Source: Methylococcaceae bacterium (GTDB lineage: Bacteria > Pseudomonadota > Gammaproteobacteria > Methylococcales > Methylomonadaceae). From it: a DNA stretch of 40,455 nt. Made by a program: the position numbers and the translations under genes. The stretch covers positions 1 through 40,455 of the forward strand of contig JAJRDU010000315.1 in NCBI GenBank assembly GCA_028748685.1. The letters run 5' to 3'. Below, one piece after another: positions 1-9,426 of the stretch. The notes under the pieces were generated by a model. That model was given only the letters and a program-made list of their open reading frames with translations, was not told where the DNA came from and did no database searches. Position 1 is the stretch's first letter. The number at the start of each line of letters is the position of its first letter.

Positions 1-146
1 ACAACGTCGAAGCTATTTGCCGGATAGAACAAATCGTGGAATTGAATATCGGTCATTCGCTGATTGCGCAGGCGTTGTTCTGTGGCTTGGAGCTATCGGT
101 CCGGGACATGAAACGGGTGATGAGGGAAGCGCGGTTGCACCGTTAG
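1..146 (+). CDS. pdxJ: Pyridoxine 5'-phosphate synthase PdxJ, C-terminal fragment
   Basis: Only the last 47 codons are in the window, read from base 3 to the TAG at 144-146. The peptide contains [19 protein letters not shown] followed by VRDMKRVM. This is the characteristic C-terminal end of PdxJ, with the phosphate-binding NIGH motif and the final helix. PdxJ condenses 3-amino-2-oxopropyl phosphate with 1-deoxyxylulose 5-phosphate to give pyridoxine 5'-phosphate, the last ring-forming step of DXP-dependent vitamin B6 synthesis in the cytoplasm. The next gene starts 4 bp downstream on the same strand, so the two are probably co-transcribed. The family call is inferred from a short tail but the motif is distinctive. 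Confidence 0.85.
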   Translation, partial: NVEAICRIEQIVELNIGHSLIAQALFCGLELSVRDMKRVMREARLHR

Positions 147-150
147 TTTC

Positions 151-891
151 ATGCAGACTGAACTCGAATTTTATCAATTGACTGCGGTGGGTGACCGCGA
201 GATTAATCAGGATTGCATGGCGCATAGGGTATGCGCCGATTATGCGGTGTTTGTGGTGGCCGACGGTTTGGGCGGGCATCATGGCGGCGAAAAGGCCTCG
301 CATTTCTTTTGCCGGGGGCTGTTACTGCTTGCGGCTATTTATCAGGAACAAATCAAAACCAAGGGGCAGGCAGCGGTTAAGGATTGGGTGGCGGCTACGG
401 TGGTGAAAATGCGCGAGCTTTTCGCTGATGATCCTGAGGTACGTAATGCCCACACCACCTGCGCGATTCTGTATCTGGACCGGACGCAGGTTATCACCGC
501 GCATTGCGGTGATTCGCGGATCTACAGGCTCAACTCGCGGGAAGTGTTATGGCGCACACGCGATCACTCGGTGATTCAGGAGTTGTTCGATGAAGGATTG
601 ATAGGTGAACGTGACATGGGGGTTCATCCCGATCAGCATCGGCTGACGCGTAGCATCAATGCGTTGATTGAGCCTTCCGTCGATATACAAACTTTTCCCG
701 CCATGCAAAGTGGAGAAACCTTTATTTTATGTAGCGACGGTTTCTGGGAGGCCATCAAGGAGCCGGAGTTATTGCTGTTGGCTCAGCCTGAAAGCGGTAA
801 GTCAGAGCTTAAGAAGATTGCGCAGATGATGATACTGAGAGCGGGAGGCAGAAGCGACAATGTCACCGTGCAGTGGGTGAGAAAGCTCTAG
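151..891 (+). CDS. PP2C-family serine/threonine protein phosphatase
   Basis: This is a 246-residue, single-domain PPM/PP2C phosphatase with no membrane segment or signal peptide. Metal-binding signatures are visible in order: the N-terminal GDREINQD (Asp21), VADGLGGHHGGE with Asp38-Gly39, CGDSRIYRL in the middle, CSDGFWE, and a C-terminal RSDNVTV with Asp236-Asn237. These are the aspartates that hold the two Mn/Mg ions in bacterial Stp/PrpC enzymes. It should dephosphorylate phospho-Ser/Thr proteins in the cytoplasm. No partner kinase gene is present in the window. Related phosphatases sit in type VI secretion or Hanks-kinase loci, but nothing here supports such a role. The ATG lies 4 bp after the pdxJ stop and has only a weak ribosome site, so translation may depend on pdxJ. 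Confidence 0.9.
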   Translation: MQTELEFYQLTAVGDREINQDCMAHRVCADYAVFVVADGLGGHHGGEKASHFFCRGLLLLAAIYQEQIKTKGQAAVKDWVAATVVKMRELFADDPEVRNAHTTCAILYLDRTQVITAHCGDSRIYRLNSREVLWRTRDHSVIQELFDEGLIGERDMGVHPDQHRLTRSINALIEPSVDIQTFPAMQSGETFILCSDGFWEAIKEPELLLLAQPESGKSELKKIAQMMILRAGGRSDNVTVQWVRKL

Positions 892-896
892 ATTAA

Positions 897-948
897 TAGG
901 TAGTGGACAGTAGAAAGTGGAAAGTCGAAAATCACTCCCCACTATCTA
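897..948. terminator. Candidate bidirectional terminator hairpin
   Basis: An inverted repeat pairs TAGGTAGTGG (897-906) with CCACTATCTA (939-948), 10 bp with one G-U pair. It lies between two convergent genes, the PP2C phosphatase and the sigma-54 activator. The loop is long (about 32 nt, purine-rich) and no strong T-run follows, so termination is inferred mainly from position. Confidence 0.4.
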
Positions 949-1014
949 ATTCCTTCTTAGGCTAACTTCAAGTATCGTCCGAAGCGGCTGTTGCCAAATC
1001 CGGATGGAATATAG

Positions 1015-1971
1015 CTAGTGGGTCGCCAGTCCGTGTTTCTGGATACGGTACAATAGCGTATCTCTGGAAATACCCAGTAGGCGTGCCGATTTGCTGCGGT
1101 TGCCCTTGGTTCTGACCAGTGCCTGATAAATCATGTCGGCTTCAAGCGCATCAAGTTGTACGCCAAACTCAGGCAGAATAAACTCGCTGCTGGATGTCGA
1201 GGCAATGGCACGATTGAATTCACGAGGCAGATTTTCGGGCTCGATGACACGACCGGAAAGCAATATGCATAGACGCTCGCAAAGATTGCGTAATTCGCGG
1301 ACATTACCCGGCCATTGGTAGCTGCGCAGGGCTTTCAGGGTCTGTCTGCTGAATGTTGGCATCTCCAGCGAATGTACGGCGGCGAAATGAGCGAAGAAAT
1401 GTTTGGTGAGTAGATCGATATCTTCTCGGCGCTGATGCAAGGCAGGCAATTCCAGAGGGACGACATTCAGGCGGAAATAAAGGTCGTTACGAAACTCACC
1501 GCTTGCAATCAGCTCGTTTAAATCCGAGTTGGTTGCTGCAATGACGCGGACATTGACCTTATACGGTTTGGTGCCACCCACGGGCATGCATTCACCCGAT
1601 TCCAGAAAACGCAATAATTTCGACTGGATGGAGAGCGGCAAAGAATTGATTTCATCCAAGAACAAGGTGCCGCCGTCGGCCGCCTGAAACAGGCCTTGTT
1701 TATCAGCCACGGCACCTGTAAATGCGCCTTTTTTATGGCCAAATATTTCCGATTCGACCAAACTTTCCGGCAGGGCTGCGCAGTTTAAAGTGATAAAAGG
1801 TTTGTTGGCTCGAGGGCTGTCTTTTTGAATAGCGGTAGCCAGAACCTCCTTTCCGGTACCGGTTTCCCCCTTGATCAGCACGGTGACATCGGTCGCCGCG
1901 ACTACCCGAGCGCTACGAATTAATGCTTCCAGTGCTGGAGATTGACCAATAATCGAATTGAAATTATCCAC
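1015..1971 (-). CDS. Sigma-54-dependent transcriptional activator lacking an N-terminal input domain
   Basis: This 318-residue protein starts directly with the AAA+ domain. Walker A GETGTGKE is at residues 35-42, the sigma-54 contact loop GAFTGA at 82-87, and Walker B GTLFLDE near 101-107. A Fis-type helix-turn-helix closes the protein (GNRSKSARLLGISRDTLLYR). It should remodel RNA polymerase-sigma54 at -24/-12 promoters. There is no receiver, GAF or PAS domain, so control must come from a partner protein as with PspF, or from expression level. The GTG start is supported by a GAGAGG Shine-Dalgarno 8 nt upstream. It starts 12 bp after the stop of the DsbD_2-like gene, so the two probably form one minus-strand transcript. 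Its target genes cannot be told from sequence. Confidence 0.88.
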   Translation of the reverse strand: MDNFNSIIGQSPALEALIRSARVVAATDVTVLIKGETGTGKEVLATAIQKDSPRANKPFITLNCAALPESLVESEIFGHKKGAFTGAVADKQGLFQAADGGTLFLDEINSLPLSIQSKLLRFLESGECMPVGGTKPYKVNVRVIAATNSDLNELIASGEFRNDLYFRLNVVPLELPALHQRREDIDLLTKHFFAHFAAVHSLEMPTFSRQTLKALRSYQWPGNVRELRNLCERLCILLSGRVIEPENLPREFNRAIASTSSSEFILPEFGVQLDALEADMIYQALVRTKGNRSKSARLLGISRDTLLYRIQKHGLATH

Positions 1972-1983
1972 GGAAAAAACCTC

Positions 1984-2709
1984 TCAAAACGTCATGATAT
2001 GTTGGACACGCATCGGGTTCAGCGACGGAAATGCGGCCAGCAGTGCAAAAACAATAAAAAGAACGCCGACAACGCGCTTGAATCGCTGGGCCCTGGAAAG
2101 CCGAGTCAGCAATGGGGTAATTATACCTACACCCATCACCGCAGGTAAAGTACCTAAACCAAAAGCGAACATAGTAATGGCGCTGTGGACGATGTTGCCG
2201 GTCGTCGCCGCGAGTGCCAAAGCCGTATAAATCAGGCCGCAAGGCAGCCAGCCCCAAATCATACCGAATAACAGGGCTTGGCTACGGCTCTTGACCGGAA
2301 TCAGTTTACGTCCAAACGGTTCTATGAGTTTCCAAAAACGGGTGCCCAGCTTTTCGATATAGGCGAACCTGGGAAACCAACCGCCCAGATATAAACCGGC
2401 TCCGGTCATGATGGCCGCCGAAATCAATTGTAAAAGGCGGTGGGCCTGGCCTTGGGTAAAAGGCAGGCTTAAAAAACTTTCCAGTACGCCGACTACTGCG
2501 CCGGCCAAACCATAACTGATAATCCGACCCAGGTTGTAATTGAGGACAATGCCGAATAAGCGTGTCTTGCTGTTGCGCAGCTCAGGGCTGAGGCTAAAGG
2601 TTAGGGTGCCGATGATCGAGCCGCACATGCCTATACAATGCAGGCTACTGAGTAGTCCCATCAGAAGAGCGGCTAGATATGAGGCATTAAAATCGAGATA
2701 AAGATGCAT
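1984..2709 (-). CDS. DsbD_2/TauE-SafE-like multispanning membrane protein
   Basis: The protein has 241 residues and about six hydrophobic segments. Two paired motifs identify the family: HCIGMCG at residues 24-30 and WGWLPCG at 152-158, each placing cysteine inside or next to a membrane helix. These mark the 'cytochrome c biogenesis transmembrane region' type often annotated as sulfite exporter TauE/SafE. In other proteobacteria, relatives lie beside cbb3 oxidase assembly genes (ccoGHIS) and are suspected to handle copper or thiols. No cbb3 genes are in this window, so that role is only a possibility. It is followed 12 bp later by the sigma-54 activator gene. The start ATG at 2709 gives the expected short N-terminus before helix 1. 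Confidence 0.8.
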   Translation of the reverse strand: MHLYLDFNASYLAALLMGLLSSLHCIGMCGSIIGTLTFSLSPELRNSKTRLFGIVLNYNLGRIISYGLAGAVVGVLESFLSLPFTQGQAHRLLQLISAAIMTGAGLYLGGWFPRFAYIEKLGTRFWKLIEPFGRKLIPVKSRSQALLFGMIWGWLPCGLIYTALALAATTGNIVHSAITMFAFGLGTLPAVMGVGIITPLLTRLSRAQRFKRVVGVLFIVFALLAAFPSLNPMRVQHIMTF

Positions 2710-2795
2710 GTCCTGGATATGTCCGTCGTGTATGAAGAAGCCCGCTACGGATTATAAACGCTTTCCGTTGACGAGGGTTATTCCGGTGGGCGTGG

Positions 2796-3704
2796 TTAAC
2801 GGGATACGCAAACCTGGTTACGTCCGCGGTTCTTGGCTTGATATAGCGCATCGTCGGCGGCTTGCAGCAAATTTGTCGCGCTACTGTAATTATGGGCGTG
2901 CAGCGTTGCTACGCCGATGGAAATGCTGATGAAAGGTAAAGGATGGCCGTGAATGTGGGGTATTTTAAGTGTCTCTATTGCTTGCCGGTATTGTTCCGCT
3001 CTCAGTAAGGCACCAGTACTATCGGTGTGCGGTAGCAAAATAGCGAACTCTTCGCCGCCGAGACGGGCGACCATGTCTTCGGCGCGTTGGGTGTTTTGCT
3101 GTAACGTAGCGGCGAGTTGTTTCAGACATTCGTCGCCGGCCGGGTGTCCATAGTAATCGTTGTATTGTTTGAAGCAGTCTATGTCGAGCATTAGCAAAGA
3201 CAGCGGCATCATGGAGCGGTTGGCTTGATTCCATTGTCTGACGATGGCCGCATCGAATGCTCGGCGATTGGAAAGCTCCGTCAAACCGTCCAGAGAGGCA
3301 AGTTTTCCCAGCAAATCGGTTTTGGTTTTTAACTGGATCTGGGTTCTGACTCTGGCCAGGACGATTTGCGGTGAAAACGGCTTGGTAATGTAATCGCTGC
3401 CACCGATTTTAAAGCCGAATACTTCATCCTCTTCGTTGCGTTTTGAGGTCAGAAAAACGATCGGTATGTCCCGGGTTTTGTCCAAGGATTTTAATTGCCT
3501 GCATATGTCATAACCGTCCATGTCATCCAGCATGATGTCCAGCAGGATCAAGTCCGGTTGTTGGCTGGTAGCGATATGCAGGGCCAGATTGCCTTGCACG
3601 GCTACCTTCACGGTGTAATAGGGTTCCAATATACTTCTGATCAGGTCGAGATTTTCCGGGCTGTCGTCGACGGCAAGAATGGTGTGGCTGGTTTTTGTAT
3701 TCAT
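2796..3704 (-). CDS. Response regulator with GGDEF diguanylate cyclase domain (PleD-like)
   Basis: The 302 residues comprise a CheY-type receiver and a GGDEF domain. The receiver has the acidic pair Asp13-Asp14, phospho-acceptor Asp56 in LLDIMLDDMDGYD, and the conserved Lys in TKPF. The cyclase active site is GGEEF. An RxxD inhibitory site (RAED) sits exactly five residues before it, so product feedback by c-di-GMP is expected. The enzyme should make c-di-GMP from two GTP when phosphorylated. The ATG at 3704 lies 3 bp after the stop of the upstream hybrid kinase, which makes that kinase the obvious phosphodonor through its HPt domain. The output (motility, biofilm or exopolysaccharide) cannot be read from the sequence. 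Confidence 0.92.
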   Translation of the reverse strand: MNTKTSHTILAVDDSPENLDLIRSILEPYYTVKVAVQGNLALHIATSQQPDLILLDIMLDDMDGYDICRQLKSLDKTRDIPIVFLTSKRNEEDEVFGFKIGGSDYITKPFSPQIVLARVRTQIQLKTKTDLLGKLASLDGLTELSNRRAFDAAIVRQWNQANRSMMPLSLLMLDIDCFKQYNDYYGHPAGDECLKQLAATLQQNTQRAEDMVARLGGEEFAILLPHTDSTGALLRAEQYRQAIETLKIPHIHGHPLPFISISIGVATLHAHNYSSATNLLQAADDALYQAKNRGRNQVCVSR

Positions 3705-3707
3705 GGC

Positions 3708-6700
3708 TTACGCATCCAGTTGAATCAGAAGTTGCTCGAGGGTTAGTGCGGCATCGACAAACTGGTAATTGGCGATTTGTTTTTTGATGGGCAATAGCCC
3801 CGCCGTCAGTTTGTCGTCACCGATTGCGGCCAGAATCCGGTCGAGTTGCTGATCGGCATCCGAATCGAATGCTTCTAGCTTGTCGAGTAGTTGCGACAAT
3901 TGTTGCCGGATTTCGACGTCGGGTAAGCTTGCTTGGCGAGCGATAAGTGGCTCGTCGATTGTAAGGGTGTTATTGATGCTGGTGATCACTTTTGACATTT
4001 CCTGCGCCGCCGTGGTGATACAGGCGTCTATGCAAGGAATGTTGGCGATATTGGGACGATAGATGTCCAGCGCTTCTTCTAGCCGCAGCAAATGCCCCTG
4101 CAACTGTTGGGCGCCGAGAGAGCCGGTTAGACCTTTCAGGGTGTGAACCAGATGATAAACTTTATAAAAATCATTGGCGATGAAGGCGCTACTGATTTCG
4201 TCCATGCTAAGCGCGTGATTCGCGGCGAATTTTTGCAAAATCTTGCGGTAAACGGCGTGGTTGCCGGCGGTATATTGCAGACCGATACCGCTATCGATGC
4301 CATACAGATACGGGATAATCTCGGTCTCGCCATCGTGGGCGATGTCGGGGTTTCGAGGCTGGATCCATTTTAAGAGTGTGGTATACAGCGTTTCCGGCAA
4401 TATTGGTTTGCTAATGAAGTCGTCCATGCCGGCTTGCAGGCATTTGTTACGATCATCGCTCATCGCGTTGGCGGTCATCGCAATCACTGGCAGATTTTTA
4501 CAAGACTCCATGGCTCTTAATTGGCGAGTGGTTTGATAACCATCCATAACCGGCATTTGAATATCCATCAGCACACAGTCATATTGGTTTTGCCGGAGTT
4601 TTTCCAGCGCAATATTGCCGTTTTCGGCAATATCTACCTGTAGCTGGGCTTGTTCCAGTAATTCGATAGCGACGATACGGTTGACTTCATTGTCTTCGAC
4701 CAGCAGGATGCGTGCGTCGCGAATATACTGAAGTTTACTGGTATCGATCCCTGTTCGCCGACGATGTTCACCAGCGTGACGAACTGTCGCCGGATCGGTA
4801 ATACCCAGTGTGACGGTGAATATGAATGTAGATCCTTCGTTTTCGCGGCTGTTAACGCGGATGTCGCCGCCCATTTGTTCGACCAACTGTTTGCAAATTA
4901 TCAAGCCTAGGCCGGTACCGCCGTATTTTCGGGTGACGCTGCTGTCGCCCTGACTGAAGGCCTGAAAAAGTCGGGTCTGGTTTTCCTCACCTATGCCAAT
5001 ACCGGTATCGGTAATGCTAAATTGTAGACGAGTCTGATCGGTGGTGCGGCTAAGTTCTTTTAGGTTGATCCTGATTTCTCCACGTTCCGTAAATTTTATG
5101 GCATTGCCTATCAGGTTTATCAGTATCTGCCGCAAACGCTGAGGATCGCCAACCACGGCATGATGAGCGTTGTAGGCGGCGGGGCGGATCAGCTGTATGT
5201 TTTTCCGGGCACTGAGCTCGGACATGGTTGAATAGACATGATCCAGGACTTCCTCCAAAAGAAAGGGCACCGCTTCCAGGCGCATTTTTCCCGCTTCCAT
5301 TTTAGAAAAATCCAGAATGTCGTCGACGATGGTCATCAAGGAATGGGAGGCCGTCTCCACCCGCTCAAGGTAGTCGCGCTGTTTGGAGCTGATATTGCCG
5401 TTAAGGCACAGCTCCACCAGCCCGATAATCGCATTCATCGGGGTTCGGATTTCATGGCTCATGTTAGCGAGAAATTCGGATTTTATACGATTGGCTTGTT
5501 CGGCCTGTTGTTTGGCTTCCAACAAGCGTTGTTCAATTTTTAGGCGTTCGGTGATGTCTTGCAGAGTCCCCTGAATACCGGTGACCTTCTGATGGAGATC
5601 GCGAATGATTTTGCCGCGCTGATGAACATGGCGCACTTCGCCGCTATTCAGCACAATCCGATGCCTAAAGTCGACGATACCGCTTGCACTCGCTTCATGT
5701 ATCGCCGTTTTGAACAAGCGCCGGTCGTCGGGATGAACGAGTTGCGACAGAAAATTGGCAAAATTGGGTATGAAGCGAGTTCGGCTGGTGCCGGTGATGC
5801 GGTACATCTCATCCGACCAACTGAACTGGTTGTCGGATAGATACCAATGCCAGTCGCCGATTTGTGAAATGTTTTGCGCGTCCAGTAGTCGTTGCTTCTG
5901 ATCCTGTAGTGCGTCGATCGCCCGGCTTCTTTCCAGTTCGGCGGTTATTTGCAGGGCGAACAGTTTCAAAATATCTTCGGCGAATAGCAGGTCGGGGACG
6001 GGGCGGCAATATAAGGCCAGCACAAAACCGAAGGTTTGTTGTTGAATATCTTGCAAGGGAATGCCGATATAGCCCTCTATCCCATGCTCCTGGAGCCATG
6101 TGTCGTCCGGAAAATGTTTGAGCACGTTTCTTCGATAAGAACAGGTTTTTCCGGTGGCGATATTGGCGCAAGGCGTGTTGCGTAAGTCGAATTCAACGTT
6201 GTCGATGATTTTACCCTGCGCGCAAAAGGACAGCGAGCGAGCCTGGGTCGGTTCATAAATTTCACCTATGATGATGTAATTGGCGCTCAGCGCTTCGGCG
6301 GCCAATTGGGTCAGATTATCTAGCGGCGAAACGCTGCTCTTTTCCCGTCTGGTGGAGACGATGCTCCTGATCACGCTGTTTTGTTGTAGTTGCCGGGTAA
6401 TGTCGGTTACCAAGCCTTGGTATTCGAGCACATCGCCTCCCTCGCTACGGCTCACCATTTTTCGGTCTTGTAGCCACTTGATGGCGCCGTCTTGGGAAAC
6501 GATGCGGTAAGGTTGATGTAAAATTTCTTGGCAATTGCCATCAAGGGCGCAACGGCCGATTTCCTGAACGAAGGTTTCGAGATCTTCCGGATGGATTAGG
6601 TTCAGATAACAAATTTTGTCGGTGAGCAGTTCTCGAACACTGTAACCGAGCAGGCTCTTGACGTTTTCAGTGGCAAACATTATCGGTAAGCCTTCCGAAT

Positions 6701-7697
6701 TTCGCCATTCCAGGGCGACAGAGGCGCTTTGGTTGATTATCTGAAATGTGGTTTGCAAACTGCTTTCCGACTGCTTGCGGGCCGTGATGTTCTGATGCGT
6801 GCCACATAATCGGCTCGGTTGCCGGGTGGCTGGATCGTATGCCACTACCGCGCCGGATCCTTGAATCCATATCCAGTGCCCCTGTTTGTGCTTCATGCGG
6901 AATTCCGCCACATAGGGTTGGCCGGAGGCGATATGCTCGGCAATCAATTGTTGCACTCTATCTTGATCGTCAGGGTGGATGCGCGTATTCCAGTCGCTGA
7001 TATAACAATCTAGTTCATCCTGGTCGAGGCCAAGCATTTCTAGCCAGCGTTGATTGACGATGTGTTTGCCGGTCAGATAATCCCAGTCCCAAAATCCCAG
7101 GCCGGCGCCCTCTATCACCAAGGCAAGCTGTTCTTCCGCCTGTTTGTAATCAGAAATATCGAGATGGAGTTGAATTAGCGGCGCCGCAGCGTGGTTGCCG
7201 AGCTTGTTGAGCGAAATTCGCTGCCATTGCTGGTGGCCGAATGCAAAATCGGCAGCGGCTAGTTCCTTGCCTGTTTTGATGTGTTGGCAGAGCATGCATT
7301 CGGTTTCACTATTAGTCGGAGGATGAAACCAATCGTGTACGGGCGCACCGATAATCTCGGTGGGGGTTTTGTGGATGGTAAGAGCGGCGGCCCGATTGAC
7401 GGTTTTGATGATGCCGAGGCTGTCGACCAATATCGCTGGCTGCGGAATGTAGTCGTAGCAGTCCGCAGCGGTCGATAGTTGTAATAAAAAAAACTGCCGT
7501 CGCTGGTAAAAATATCCAATGAGAACGGCACAAACCAATAACGGAATGGTGCTGTTTAACCAGTCGGAGAAAGCGGGAGATTGCTCTGATATTCGCAAGT
7601 AAAGGGTGGTCGCAAAGCCAAAAAGCATCAGTAAAAATGCAGCGATCAGCCCTCGATGGGCTTTTTGATCGGCGATTTTTACGGATTTTAGTGTCAT
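3708..7697 (-). CDS. Hybrid sensor histidine kinase, multi-PAS/GAF with receiver and HPt
   Basis: This is a very large inner-membrane kinase of about 1329 residues. Two hydrophobic helices near the N-terminus are separated by only about 12 residues, so there is almost no periplasmic sensor. Four PAS/PAC modules follow, with a GAF domain (around residues 455-595) between the third and fourth. Next come HisKA with [13 protein letters not shown] near residue 750, a HATPase with N-box [10 protein letters not shown] and G-boxes DTGIGIG and GGTGLGL, a receiver with [11 protein letters not shown] near 1045, and an HPt with HTLKG near 1185. The layout resembles BarA/ArcB-like phosphorelay kinases that sense cytoplasmic or redox signals. 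An in-frame TTG at 7718 would add seven residues; the ATG at 7697 is preferred although neither has a clear ribosome site. It is co-transcribed with the GGDEF regulator. Confidence 0.93.
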   Translation of the reverse strand: MTLKSVKIADQKAHRGLIAAFLLMLFGFATTLYLRISEQSPAFSDWLNSTIPLLVCAVLIGYFYQRRQFFLLQLSTAADCYDYIPQPAILVDSLGIIKTVNRAAALTIHKTPTEIIGAPVHDWFHPPTNSETECMLCQHIKTGKELAAADFAFGHQQWQRISLNKLGNHAAAPLIQLHLDISDYKQAEEQLALVIEGAGLGFWDWDYLTGKHIVNQRWLEMLGLDQDELDCYISDWNTRIHPDDQDRVQQLIAEHIASGQPYVAEFRMKHKQGHWIWIQGSGAVVAYDPATRQPSRLCGTHQNITARKQSESSLQTTFQIINQSASVALEWRNSEGLPIMFATENVKSLLGYSVRELLTDKICYLNLIHPEDLETFVQEIGRCALDGNCQEILHQPYRIVSQDGAIKWLQDRKMVSRSEGGDVLEYQGLVTDITRQLQQNSVIRSIVSTRREKSSVSPLDNLTQLAAEALSANYIIIGEIYEPTQARSLSFCAQGKIIDNVEFDLRNTPCANIATGKTCSYRRNVLKHFPDDTWLQEHGIEGYIGIPLQDIQQQTFGFVLALYCRPVPDLLFAEDILKLFALQITAELERSRAIDALQDQKQRLLDAQNISQIGDWHWYLSDNQFSWSDEMYRITGTSRTRFIPNFANFLSQLVHPDDRRLFKTAIHEASASGIVDFRHRIVLNSGEVRHVHQRGKIIRDLHQKVTGIQGTLQDITERLKIEQRLLEAKQQAEQANRIKSEFLANMSHEIRTPMNAIIGLVELCLNGNISSKQRDYLERVETASHSLMTIVDDILDFSKMEAGKMRLEAVPFLLEEVLDHVYSTMSELSARKNIQLIRPAAYNAHHAVVGDPQRLRQILINLIGNAIKFTERGEIRINLKELSRTTDQTRLQFSITDTGIGIGEENQTRLFQAFSQGDSSVTRKYGGTGLGLIICKQLVEQMGGDIRVNSRENEGSTFIFTVTLGITDPATVRHAGEHRRRTGIDTSKLQYIRDARILLVEDNEVNRIVAIELLEQAQLQVDIAENGNIALEKLRQNQYDCVLMDIQMPVMDGYQTTRQLRAMESCKNLPVIAMTANAMSDDRNKCLQAGMDDFISKPILPETLYTTLLKWIQPRNPDIAHDGETEIIPYLYGIDSGIGLQYTAGNHAVYRKILQKFAANHALSMDEISSAFIANDFYKVYHLVHTLKGLTGSLGAQQLQGHLLRLEEALDIYRPNIANIPCIDACITTAAQEMSKVITSINNTLTIDEPLIARQASLPDVEIRQQLSQLLDKLEAFDSDADQQLDRILAAIGDDKLTAGLLPIKKQIANYQFVDAALTLEQLLIQLDA

Positions 7698-7795
7698 GCT
7701 GAGTGTCGGTGATTCCAAATGCGCGGTTTAACAAAACTAAATCTTAAACTGGGTGGCGGCAGTTATGAAAGACAATTCCTATATTTGAGATGTTG

Positions 7796-8782
7796 TTAAC
7801 AAACCCGAAGCTTGTATTCGGCGCCAGGCCGTTCCTTAACCAGTCGGGGAACCAGGTAGCCGGGTAGGCTGCATTGCATCTGCTCCATAATTTGTTTGGC
7901 GCGGTTTTCATCAATCGCAAAGTGGCCCGTGCCGCTGGCGTGATCGAGTAAATGCAGATAATAAGGCAGGATGCCGAATGCAAACAACTGTTCGCTAAGC
8001 CGGCAAAGGGTTTCGTCGTCATCATTGATGTCCCTTAGCAATACGCTTTGATTGAGAAGAGTGACGCCGCGTTGCCTTAATTGGCTACAGGCCGCGCCGA
8101 CTTCAGTGCTTAATTCGTTGGCATGATTGGCATGGATCACCAGCACGATTTGTTTGCCGGTTTGGAGCAGATTGTCCATTAACGGTAACGTAATGCGCGA
8201 CGGCAATACCACCGGTACGCGACTGTGAATACGGATGCGCTTCAAATGGCCGATGCCGCCTAGTTTCTTCAGCAAGTGCCCAAGTTTATCGTCATTCAGC
8301 AGCAAGGGATCGCCGCCGCTAAGTATCACTTCGCTGAGCTCCTGGTGAGAATCGATGTAGTCCATGGCCTGTTGTAGCTTCTGGCTGGACAGTTGCAACT
8401 CGCCGTAAGGGAAGTTTCTACGGAAGCAATAACGGCAATGTACCGCGCAGGCTCCGGTCACGATCAGTAACACCCGGCCCCGATATTTATGAATGAGGCC
8501 GGCGGCGGCTACCGCATTCAGATCGCCGACCGGATCGTGACTGTAACCGGGATAGTCGCGGAGTTCATCCCGTAGCGGTAGCACTTGTCTTAATAGCGGA
8601 TCGTTCGGGTTGCCGGGTTCCATGCAGTCTACAAATCCGCGCGGCACGCGAAGCGGAAACGATTTGATCTCACTTGGTAGCGGTAGCGAATCAGGGGCAA
8701 TTTGTAGATGTCGGCATAGCGTTTCGACGTCGGTAAATGCCTCGCTGAGTGCCTGTTGCCAAGGGGCGGTTTTGTAGTCCAA
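7796..8782 (-). CDS. epmB: EF-P (R)-beta-lysine-forming lysine 2,3-aminomutase EpmB
   Basis: This is a 328-residue radical SAM enzyme. The CxxxCxxC cluster motif is Cys112, Cys116 and Cys119 in [30 protein letters not shown] and [15 protein letters not shown] match the lysine 2,3-aminomutase/YjeK family. It converts (S)-alpha-lysine to (R)-beta-lysine, which EpmA attaches to elongation factor P. The length agrees with E. coli EpmB (about 340 residues). The start is TTG at 8782, preceded by a GGAG five bases upstream. The first later ATG would remove the conserved [19 protein letters not shown] region. It is transcribed divergently from efp, with promoters sharing a gap of about 75 bp. Confidence 0.94.
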   Translation of the reverse strand: MDYKTAPWQQALSEAFTDVETLCRHLQIAPDSLPLPSEIKSFPLRVPRGFVDCMEPGNPNDPLLRQVLPLRDELRDYPGYSHDPVGDLNAVAAAGLIHKYRGRVLLIVTGACAVHCRYCFRRNFPYGELQLSSQKLQQAMDYIDSHQELSEVILSGGDPLLLNDDKLGHLLKKLGGIGHLKRIRIHSRVPVVLPSRITLPLMDNLLQTGKQIVLVIHANHANELSTEVGAACSQLRQRGVTLLNQSVLLRDINDDDETLCRLSEQLFAFGILPYYLHLLDHASGTGHFAIDENRAKQIMEQMQCSLPGYLVPRLVKERPGAEYKLRVC

Positions 8783-8794
8783 TGTTGCTCCGGT

Positions 8795-8823
8795 TTCCGA
8801 TTAAAAATCTTATCCATTATAAT
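8795..8823 (+). promoter_or_regulatory. Candidate sigma-70 promoter for efp-epmA
   Basis: A perfect TATAAT lies at 8818-8823, 33 bp before the efp ATG. The hexamer 17 bp upstream (TTCCGA, 8795-8800) is a poor -35 match, so activity would rest mainly on the -10. The gap between the divergent epmB and efp genes is short, which limits where the promoter can be. Confidence 0.5.
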
Positions 8824-8856
8824 CGTCAGACTTATTGTTTGTTTCACGAGGAAAAA

Positions 8857-9426
8857 ATGGCGATTTATAGCACCAACGAATTTAAGGGCGGTTTGAAGAT
8901 CATGTTGGACAACGACCCTTGTTCGATTATCGAGAACGAGTTTGTCAAACCTGGCAAGGGCCAGGCGTTCAACCGCGTCAAGATCCGCAATCTGAAAACC
9001 GGCCGCGTGATCGAACGGACTTTTAAGTCCGGCGATACCGTGGAAGGTGCGGATGTCGTCGATAGGGATATGCAATATCTGTATAACGACGGCGAATTCT
9101 GGCACTTCATGGTGCCCGATACCTTCGAGCAATATCAGGCCGACAAAAATGCCGTCGGCGAAGCACTGAAATGGTTAAAAGAGCAGGACATGTGCATCCT
9201 GACCCTGTGGAACGACTCTCCGTTGTCCGTAACCCCTCCCAACTTCGTTGAACTGGCGATTACCGAAACCGATCCGGGCCTGAAAGGCGATACCTCGGGC
9301 GGCGGCGGCAAACCCGCGACTCTGGAAACCGGTGCCGTGGTGCGGGTGCCGTTGTTTGTACAGATTGGCGAAGTCATTAAAGTCGATACCCGTACCGGCG
9401 AATACGTCTCACGCGTTAAAGAATAG
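8857..9426 (+). CDS. efp: Elongation factor P
   Basis: EF-P of 189 residues rescues ribosomes stalled on polyproline stretches. The modification loop reads [15 protein letters not shown], with the target lysine at residue 34 exactly as in E. coli. The C-terminal S1-like/OB region ends [12 protein letters not shown], typical of the family. The ATG at 8857 is preceded by ACGAGGAAAAA, a good ribosome site. The reading frame stays open upstream but no family residues are encoded there. The stop codon overlaps the epmA start by one base (TAGTG), giving tight translational coupling. The neighbouring epmB and epmA supply and attach beta-lysine to Lys34, so this is a beta-lysylated EF-P rather than the rhamnosylated or unmodified type. 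Confidence 0.98.
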   Translation: MAIYSTNEFKGGLKIMLDNDPCSIIENEFVKPGKGQAFNRVKIRNLKTGRVIERTFKSGDTVEGADVVDRDMQYLYNDGEFWHFMVPDTFEQYQADKNAVGEALKWLKEQDMCILTLWNDSPLSVTPPNFVELAITETDPGLKGDTSGGGGKPATLETGAVVRVPLFVQIGEVIKVDTRTGEYVSRVKE

